In this document: piece by piece, positions 58,713-64,000 of the stretch
Position numbering within the stretch: position 1 is the first letter of the stretch
How the letters are laid out: each line of letters begins with the position of its first letter
DNA from: Lentzea pudingi
Lineage (GTDB): Bacteria; Actinomycetota; Actinomycetes; Mycobacteriales; Pseudonocardiaceae
DNA length: 64,000 nucleotides
Assembly (NCBI RefSeq): GCF_014646255.1
Contig: NZ_BMNC01000005.1
Location: 399,446-463,445 of the forward strand
Direction: 5' to 3'
Program-made: the position numbers and the translations under genes
Notes under the pieces: generated by a model
Told to the model about the DNA's origin: nothing
What the model saw: the letters and a program-made list of their open reading frames with translations, nothing else
The model's database searches: none

Positions 58713-61331
58713 TCAGGGCCTTGTGCGGCGACCGGCGACGCGAGCACCGAAGCCGAACACCACGAGGAGCACGGCGACCACGCCGAGACCGAGCACGCTG
58801 GCACCCGTCTTCGCGAGCGCCCCGCCGCCCGTGCTGCCGGTGCTGCCGGTGCCCGGCGGCTGGGCACGCGGGTTCGGCACGACGAAGAAGTCGCGTTGTG
58901 CGACCTCGTCGAGCTTCACCTCCACGCGGCCGGACTCGCCTTCGAACTTCCACACCCCGTCGACACCCGCCCAGAAGTCACCGGTCGGCATCCGGTCGAA
59001 GCGCACGGTTCCGTCGGTGCCCGAGACCGTGTCCGCGACCTGCAGCCCGTATTCCCGGTCGGTCAGCAGCAGGACCCGGACGCCTGTGAGGGCCTCGCCG
59101 CGGTCGACGACGCCGTTCTTGTTGCGGTCGTGCGCGAGCCTTCCCTGCACCGCGCCGACTCCGACGAGAACGGAGGCGATGTCGAGTGCCCACGGACCGT
59201 CGGTGTTGTCCTTGGCGTTCGGCGCGAACGAGCAGCCGACGGCGACCCGCTGCTTGAAGCGCGCGTGGGCGGGCACCGGTTCGGTGACGGTGACCGTCTT
59301 CGACTCGCCCGGCCCGAGCGCCACGCCGGCGGCCTCCTGGCGGAGGTCACCCCAGCCTTCGGGCGTGACCTTGCGGTAGCCGCCGCCGAGCTGGTCCTGG
59401 TGGCCGAGCGGGTTGCACCTCGCCTGGACTCCGCTGAGCCGGCGGTCCGAGACGTTCTTCAACGTGATGGTGACCTCGGCGGTCTCCCCGATCATGTAGG
59501 TGTCCTTGCCGAACGTCATCGTCGCTTCGATCAGCTCGCTGTAGGGGCGGTCCGCCCGCACGGTGAGCCGGGTCGGTGCAGCCGGTCCCACCCACACCTG
59601 CTCGGGGTTGGCCTCGTCGTGCACGATCCAGTCGTCGGCCAGCTGGTAGGTGAGCCAGTACGCGCCGGACGAGACGTCCACGAAGGTGAAGGCGCCGTTG
59701 GCGTCCGTCGTGGTCTCGTGGTAGCCGTGCGTCGCACCGCCGGCGGCCTCCACCAGGACACCAGGCGCGGCCTCGCCCTCGTCCTGCTGCCCGTTGCCGT
59801 TCTTGTCGGTGTAGACCACGCCGGTGATCACGCCGCGGGTCTCGACGACCTCGGCCTCCGCGTGGAACCTGCCGTCGTCGTTGTCCGGCTGACCGAGGTA
59901 GCCCACCTCACCGGCGATGACCAGCCTGCCGTCCACCAGGGTCTCGATCCGGCCCGAGACGTCGAAGGTGCGGGACTCCCCCGCGGCGAGCCGGATGCCG
60001 GCCCGGTTGGACCACCGGAAGTCGCCCCACTGCTCCTCGGGGACGTCGATCTCGGTGAGCATGCTCCTCAACCCGACCTGCTCAGCGGTGCGGCCGCCCA
60101 CGTTGGTGATCGTCAGCTCCAGGCCGACCGTCTCGTGCGCGTCGTACCGCTGCTTGTCGAGCTTGATCGACGCACGCACGTCCGCAGGGCTCGCCTGCTT
60201 CAGGAACACGTGGCCGAAGCCGCCCTGGCCGGTGACCACCACCCGCTCCTGGCCGGCGTCGCGGAGCCCCCACGGGCCGAGGACGACGGCGCGGTACGTG
60301 CCCGCACCGACGTTGAAGAACTCGATCCTGCCGTCCGTGCCGCTCGTGCCTTCGGAGGCGCGGAAGCCGGTCTGCTCGTTCAGCAGCACCACGGTGACGC
60401 CGCTGACGGCCTCGTCCGGCCCGATGAGGTCGTCGGCGTTCTTGTCCTCGCCGACGACCATCGCGTAGTTGGTGCTGCTGGTGACCTTCGCCGTGGCCCG
60501 CGTCCACAGGCCGAGGTTCAGGTCCGGGTTCGGCGCGAACGTGCAGTCGAGCGTGACGATGCCCGCCCGGCCCGCGCCTTCCGGGACCTCCTCGTCCACC
60601 GTGATCGTCCGCCGCTCGCCGGGTGCGAGCGAGACCCCGTTGGTCGTCAGCGCGTTCCAGTTCTTGCCGCGGCCGAGCGCCTTCGGAGAACTCTTGTGGT
60701 CGCACCGGGCCCGGATGTTGCTGATCTTGTTGTTGGTGTAGTTGGTGAAGGCCAGGGTGACCGTCGCGGTCGCCGGCATGCGGTAGCTGTCGCGGTCGAG
60801 CGATCCGGTCACCGAGAACTGCTCCGCGTACGGCCGTTCCCCGCGTGCGACGACCTGCGCCGTCTTGTTCGGCTCGACCTTGATCGGGTCACCGTCGACG
60901 TTGACGACGTGCACGGTCCACTGGTCGTCCAGGTGGTACGTCGCTTTGTAGGCGCCGGGCGCCAGGTCCCGGAAGCTGAACTCGCCGTCGGCGTCGGTGG
61001 TCGTCCGGTGTTCGGCGCCGTTGCCGGTGATCATGAGACCGACGTCGGAGGCGGCCTCGTCCTGGTCCTGCTTCCGGTTGCCGTTCCTGTCGACGTAGAC
61101 GACGCCGGCGATGTGCCCCGTGGCCGCCGCGGGTGCCATGACCGGCGGTGGTGGCGGTGGCGGTTCCGAGGATGGCGGTGCCGAGGACGGTGGCGCCGAC
61201 GTTTCGGCGGGCGGGGGCGATGTGCTCGTGGGCTCGCTCTGCGCGAAGGCGGCGGTGCTGAACACCAGCACCGCGGCGGTGGCGAAAGCACCGATCTCGA
61301 ACACGGCGCGGCTGACGGATCTATTGGACAA
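58713..61331 (-). CDS. LAKTG cell-wall-anchored repeat protein 3
   Basis: An 872-residue relative of the two preceding proteins: signal peptide MSNRSVSRAVFEIGAFATAA (cleaved near 30), a short Pro-rich region (32-68), then SdrD-B modules (DRNGNRKQDQDEA near 79, DKNGNGQQDEGEA near 515, DRNKNGVVDRGEA near 760) alternating with CARDB-like folds, LAKTG, a hydrophobic helix and RRTRP. The start codon is TTG at 61331 with GGGGGA 4 nt ahead. It is more diverged than 1 and 2. All three point the same way but are separated by their own terminators or promoters. Confidence 0.88.
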   Translation of the reverse strand: MSNRSVSRAVFEIGAFATAAVLVFSTAAFAQSEPTSTSPPPAETSAPPSSAPPSSEPPPPPPPVMAPAAATGHIAGVVYVDRNGNRKQDQDEAASDVGLMITGNGAEHRTTTDADGEFSFRDLAPGAYKATYHLDDQWTVHVVNVDGDPIKVEPNKTAQVVARGERPYAEQFSVTGSLDRDSYRMPATATVTLAFTNYTNNKISNIRARCDHKSSPKALGRGKNWNALTTNGVSLAPGERRTITVDEEVPEGAGRAGIVTLDCTFAPNPDLNLGLWTRATAKVTSSTNYAMVVGEDKNADDLIGPDEAVSGVTVVLLNEQTGFRASEGTSGTDGRIEFFNVGAGTYRAVVLGPWGLRDAGQERVVVTGQGGFGHVFLKQASPADVRASIKLDKQRYDAHETVGLELTITNVGGRTAEQVGLRSMLTEIDVPEEQWGDFRWSNRAGIRLAAGESRTFDVSGRIETLVDGRLVIAGEVGYLGQPDNDDGRFHAEAEVVETRGVITGVVYTDKNGNGQQDEGEAAPGVLVEAAGGATHGYHETTTDANGAFTFVDVSSGAYWLTYQLADDWIVHDEANPEQVWVGPAAPTRLTVRADRPYSELIEATMTFGKDTYMIGETAEVTITLKNVSDRRLSGVQARCNPLGHQDQLGGGYRKVTPEGWGDLRQEAAGVALGPGESKTVTVTEPVPAHARFKQRVAVGCSFAPNAKDNTDGPWALDIASVLVGVGAVQGRLAHDRNKNGVVDRGEALTGVRVLLLTDREYGLQVADTVSGTDGTVRFDRMPTGDFWAGVDGVWKFEGESGRVEVKLDEVAQRDFFVVPNPRAQPPGTGSTGSTGGGALAKTGASVLGLGVVAVLLVVFGFGARVAGRRTRP

Positions 61332-61359
61332 CGGTTCCCCCCGAGTCCCCAGTGACCTG

Positions 61360-61371
61360 CGGAAAGTACCG
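61360..61371 (-). promoter_or_regulatory. Shared -10-like element of LAKTG gene 3
   Basis: CGGTACTTTCCG, a variant of the element before genes 1 and 2, 29 nt before the TTG start. Confidence 0.4.
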
Positions 61372-61503
61372 CAGGCCGACTACCTGGCGGAAGAGTCGAA
61401 AGTGGGGTGCAAATGCGTGAGAAATCTTCTTTGAAATCGGGCAACCGGCAGCACGCGTGAAGCGTGAGCAACGCGGGCACTTCTCTGCGCTCACTCCGGT
61501 GGC

Positions 61504-61935
61504 ATGCTGTTCCGCGTGACCCCGGAAGACCTGGCACACCTGCGCCGGGCGCGTGACCTGATGGACCGCGAGTACGCCCGGCCGCTGGACGTGCCCGCGA
61601 TGGCCCGTGCCGCGCTGATGTCGCCGTCGCACTTCGCCCGCCGGTTCCGCGCGGCCTACGGCGAGACCCCGTACGGCTACCTGATGACCCGGCGGATCGA
61701 GCGCGCCAAGGCGTTGCTGCGGCTGGGCACGCTGTCGGTGACGGAGGTGTGCGTCGAGGTCGGCTGCACCTCGCTCGGCTCGTTCTCGGCCCGGTTCACC
61801 GAACTGGTCGGCGAGACGCCGTCGGCTTACCGGGCGCGTGCCCACGACGCGCTGGCCGCAGTGCCGGGATGCCACCTGATGGGGCTGACGCGACCGAGCA
61901 GGTTTCGAGAAGCGACCCGGTCACGGCGTCCCTAG
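61504..61935 (+). CDS. AraC-family regulator, DNA-binding domain only
   Basis: A 143-residue protein comprising just the double helix-turn-helix domain (MDREYARPLDVPAMARAALM; SPSHFARRFRAAYGETPYGY; VCVEVGCTSLGSFSARFTEL) plus a short basic tail. There is no ligand-binding domain, as in SoxS/MarA-like members. It precedes a VOC gene by 10 bp and probably controls it; this pairing is common in actinomycetes. Confidence 0.88.
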   Translation: MLFRVTPEDLAHLRRARDLMDREYARPLDVPAMARAALMSPSHFARRFRAAYGETPYGYLMTRRIERAKALLRLGTLSVTEVCVEVGCTSLGSFSARFTELVGETPSAYRARAHDALAAVPGCHLMGLTRPSRFREATRSRRP

Positions 61936-61945
61936 GGTTTCGGCC

Positions 61946-62356
61946 ATGAAGCTTTCGCACACGTTCCTCTTCGTTCACGACCAGGACATCGCGCTGAAGT
62001 TCTACCGCGACGTCGTCGGCCTCGAAGTGCGCACGGACGTCACCATCGAGGACGGCTACCGCTGGCTCACCGTCGGCCCGTCCGAGCAACCGGACGTCGA
62101 GATCGGCCTGTCGCTCATCGGACCGCCCGTCCCGCCGACCGACCACGAGGCGCTGCACGCGTTGCTGGCCAAGGGGTCCCTGCAGGGCATCATCTTCGAG
62201 CTCGGCGACGTCGACGCGAAGTTCGAGCAGGTCCGCGCGGCCGGGGCCGAGGTGATGCAGGAGCCGATCGACCAGTTCTACGGCGTGCGCGACTGCGCGT
62301 TCCGCGACCCGTCCGGCAACATGATCCGCTTCTCGACGCCGCGCTCCCAGCCGTAA
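61946..62356 (+). CDS. VOC (glyoxalase/bleomycin-resistance) family protein
   Basis: A 136-residue vicinal-oxygen-chelate protein with two beta-alpha-beta-beta-beta halves (MKLSHTFLFVHDQDIALKFY; EPIDQFYGVRDCAFRDPSGN). It may be a metal-dependent dioxygenase or isomerase, or a drug-binding resistance protein; the substrate is unknown. TAGGGT, 7 nt before the ATG and overlapping the AraC stop, suggests its own leaderless promoter. Confidence 0.88.
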   Translation: MKLSHTFLFVHDQDIALKFYRDVVGLEVRTDVTIEDGYRWLTVGPSEQPDVEIGLSLIGPPVPPTDHEALHALLAKGSLQGIIFELGDVDAKFEQVRAAGAEVMQEPIDQFYGVRDCAFRDPSGNMIRFSTPRSQP

Positions 62357-62513
62357 AACCGTTTTGCGCCTTGGCTTCGGCGTGGTTCAGTAGCGCCACC
62401 AAGCGTTCTCAGAGACAAGGCAGATGCCATGGGCAGCCCCGGACACACCGGGTGCCTTCGCAGTACCCGGTGACTCTCGCGTTCTGATTCTCGCGATCAC
62501 CAGGAGTTCCACC
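62357..62513 (+). other. Structured leader upstream of the methyltransferase
   Basis: 157 bp without a gene. An ACCGGGT...ACCCGGT stem (about 62446-62473) and a small GGCA/TGCC hairpin suggest a folded leader. It does not match a riboswitch class I can recall. Confidence 0.3.
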
Positions 62514-63221
62514 TTGAGTTGGTACACCACTTTCTTCACCGATCTCGCCAACGGTTTCTGGCGCGGTGCGGTCCAGCCTTCGCAGACCTCCGCCGAGGTC
62601 GACTTCCTCGTCGGCCTCGACGCCGGGCCGCGCGTGCTCGACGCGCCGTGCGGCAGCGGCAGGCACAGCATCGAACTGGCCCGCCGCGGCTACGAGGTCA
62701 CGGGCATCGACATCTCGGAGGAGGCCATCGCGCACGCACGTGCGCTGGCTCCCTCTCTCGACTGGCGGCAGGGCGACCTCGCGTCGCTGGGCTCGTTCGG
62801 CGTGACGGCCGACCTGGCCCTGTGCCTCGGCAACAGCTTCGGCTACCTCGACCACGCCGGCTCCCAGCGGTTCCTGCGCGAGCTGGCCGAGGTCGCGCCG
62901 GTGCTGGTCCTCGACTACGGCTGCACGGCCGAGTCGTTGCTGCCCTCGCTGCCGGGCGAGATCCGCATGTCGGCGGGCGGCGTAGAGATGGTCGCCGTCA
63001 ACACCTACGACGTCGCCTCGGGGCGGCTGCTGATCGACTTCACGTTCTCGGACGGGGAGCGGACGCAGCGGTCGGCCTGCGTCCAGCACGTGTACACGGC
63101 GGCTGAGCTGACCCGGATGTTGAACGACGCCGGGTTCTCCTCGGTCTCGCTGTACGGCGACACCGACGGCGGTGCGTTCGAGGTCGGCAGCCACCGGTTG
63201 CTGGCGGTGGCGCGCCGCTGA
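62514..63221 (+). CDS. Class I SAM-dependent methyltransferase
   Basis: A 235-residue methyltransferase with motif I VLDAPCGSGRHS (about 39-50), the acidic motif II GIDISEEAI (about 65-73) and the ADLALCLGNSFGY region (about 103-115). The substrate is unknown. The start is set at TTG 62514 because AGGAG lies 7 nt ahead; the longer frame to 62424 lacks a ribosome-binding site and adds an unconserved lead. Confidence 0.87.
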   Translation: MSWYTTFFTDLANGFWRGAVQPSQTSAEVDFLVGLDAGPRVLDAPCGSGRHSIELARRGYEVTGIDISEEAIAHARALAPSLDWRQGDLASLGSFGVTADLALCLGNSFGYLDHAGSQRFLRELAEVAPVLVLDYGCTAESLLPSLPGEIRMSAGGVEMVAVNTYDVASGRLLIDFTFSDGERTQRSACVQHVYTAAELTRMLNDAGFSSVSLYGDTDGGAFEVGSHRLLAVARR

Positions 63222-63224
63222 TCC

Positions 63225-63262
63225 GACAGGGGGCCGCAACGTCTCCGTTGCGGCCCCCTGTC
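63225..63262. terminator. Bidirectional terminator
   Basis: A 17-bp perfect stem (63225-63241 with 63246-63262, 4-nt loop) lies between the convergent methyltransferase and metallopeptidase genes. Confidence 0.9.
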
Positions 63263-63271
63263 ATCGCTTCG

Positions 63272-64000
63272 TCAGCCCAGGTTGTTCGTGTCGAACGTGT
63301 TGCAGCGGGCGGGATCGCCCGTCTGCAACCCGGTCGTGAACCACTTCTTGCGCTGCTCCGAGCTGCCGTGGCTGAACTTGGTCGTGTCGACCTTCCCGCC
63401 GCCCAGCTCGCTCTGGATGAAGTCGTCACCGATGCGGCCCGCAGCGTCCAGGGCGGCGTCGACGTCCTCCTGGGTGATGTTCGAGATGAGGGGCTGGCCG
63501 TTGGCCGACGGGATGGTCGTCGCGGCCTTGCTCCAGGCCCCCGCGTAGCAGTCGGCCTGCAGTTCGAGGCGCACCGAACCCGAGGTGGGCCCGGTCTCCC
63601 TGCCCACCCGGTCGGAGGTGCCGAGCAGGTTCTGCACGTGGTGGCCGTACTCGTGGGCGAGCACGTAGGCCTCGACGAACGGCCCGCCGGTGGCGCCGAA
63701 CTTGGTCCGCAACTCGTTGAAGAAGTCCAAGTCGATGTACACCTGGGAGTCCGCGGGGCAGTAGAACGGGCCGACCGCGGACGAGGCGTTGCCGCAGCGG
63801 GTGCTCACGCTGTTGCGGAAGAAGTTGGTCTTGGTGACCTGGTAGGTGTTGCCCGAGCGGGCGAACTGGTCGGTCCAGAAGCCCTGGATCGAGTTGATCG
63901 TGGCCAGGACCCTGCAGTCGCTGTCGCGGTTCGCGTCAGCGCCCGTCTTGCACTTGTCGAGCAGCTGACCGGACTCGACCTGGGTGTTGTTGCCCAGGCC
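63272..64000 (-). CDS. Neutral zinc metallopeptidase (YpfJ-like), 5' truncated
   Basis: The minus-strand frame is open to the window edge (242 residues visible), so the N terminus, probably with a signal peptide or membrane anchor, is missing. The visible part has the family pattern: VLATINSIQGFWTDQF, FYCPADSQVYIDLDFF, the zinc motif HEYGHH, and RLELQADCYAGAW with the third ligand. A GTG at 63808 is internal to the domain and not the start. Family role is unproven; a wall-associated protease is likely. Confidence 0.9.
   Translation of the reverse strand, partial: GLGNNTQVESGQLLDKCKTGADANRDSDCRVLATINSIQGFWTDQFARSGNTYQVTKTNFFRNSVSTRCGNASSAVGPFYCPADSQVYIDLDFFNELRTKFGATGGPFVEAYVLAHEYGHHVQNLLGTSDRVGRETGPTSGSVRLELQADCYAGAWSKAATTIPSANGQPLISNITQEDVDAALDAAGRIGDDFIQSELGGGKVDTTKFSHGSSEQRKKWFTTGLQTGDPARCNTFDTNNLG

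Noticed and set aside
62357..62513. SAM-IV or glycine riboswitch
   Set aside because: The conserved core sequences of those classes are not present; only generic stems are visible.

Overview
The window is high-GC, gene-dense chromosomal DNA from an actinobacterium. A mycolate-free member of the Pseudonocardiales (the Lentzea/Saccharothrix/Amycolatopsis group) is my best guess. The grounds are mycothiol-type DinB-fold enzymes, an ESX PPE/EspG operon, LAxTG (class E) sortase substrates, a DUF397/XRE pair, DmdR/IdeR-type and LexA-type operators, and many leaderless starts in which a TANNNT -10 box lies 6-8 nt before the start codon. No phage, transposase or CRISPR array is visible. Genus is inference; no rRNA lies in the window.

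Layout. 1-9.7 kb: the end of a siderophore NRPS cluster. A 5'-truncated A-T-C-A-T-E enzyme (both A domains serine-like) overlaps an MbtB-like ArCP-Cy-A-T loading enzyme. A convergent, iron-box-controlled siderophore-binding lipoprotein follows. 10-16 kb: dnaX and the SRP RNA, a DGPF/ECF42-sigma/DinB-fold operon with its own ECF-type promoter, an unlisted 53-residue membrane protein, tRNA-Ser(GGA) and a GPP34 protein. 15.6-23.6 kb: a secreted nuclease, a tandem pair of DinB-fold proteins behind a LexA box, tRNA-Ser(CGA), tadA and its partner, an M20 hydrolase and prephenate dehydrogenase. 23.6-32.8 kb: paired FN3 surface proteins, a thiolase, an IS30-HTH/MarR-type regulator divergent from DUF4097 and an S9 peptidase, then the XRE/DUF397 pair.

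32.8-44.5 kb: small conserved proteins, a secreted BNR protein, a thioester-domain adhesin, an orphan C5 methylase, an ATP-grasp enzyme with a 76-residue neighbour, an epimerase, RNase Z, a serine hydrolase, an RDD membrane protein and tRNAs Arg(ACG) and Ser(GCT). 44.7-52 kb: acetoacetyl-CoA synthetase, a translationally coupled ESX operon (184-aa protein, PPE, EspG), a DLH-fold protein with an Asp at the nucleophile elbow, an aromatic/histidinol-P aminotransferase and a TSUP permease. 52-61.4 kb: three tandem LAKTG cell-wall proteins with SdrD-B-like repeats that share signal peptides, unusual start codons and a promoter-like element. 61.5-64 kb: AraC regulator, VOC protein, methyltransferase and a 5'-truncated zinc metallopeptidase.

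How it fits together. The window is a mosaic of housekeeping loci (dnaX-ffs, tadA, tyrA, aminotransferase, rnz, tRNAs) with surface, secretion and iron-acquisition islands between them. The most interesting points are two perfect LexA boxes (one over the -35 region of the SRP RNA gene), a multi-copy GCAACG operator between divergent promoters, a textbook ECF42 autoregulatory promoter, a small membrane protein whose Shine-Dalgarno sits in a hairpin, and the co-regulated LAKTG trio.
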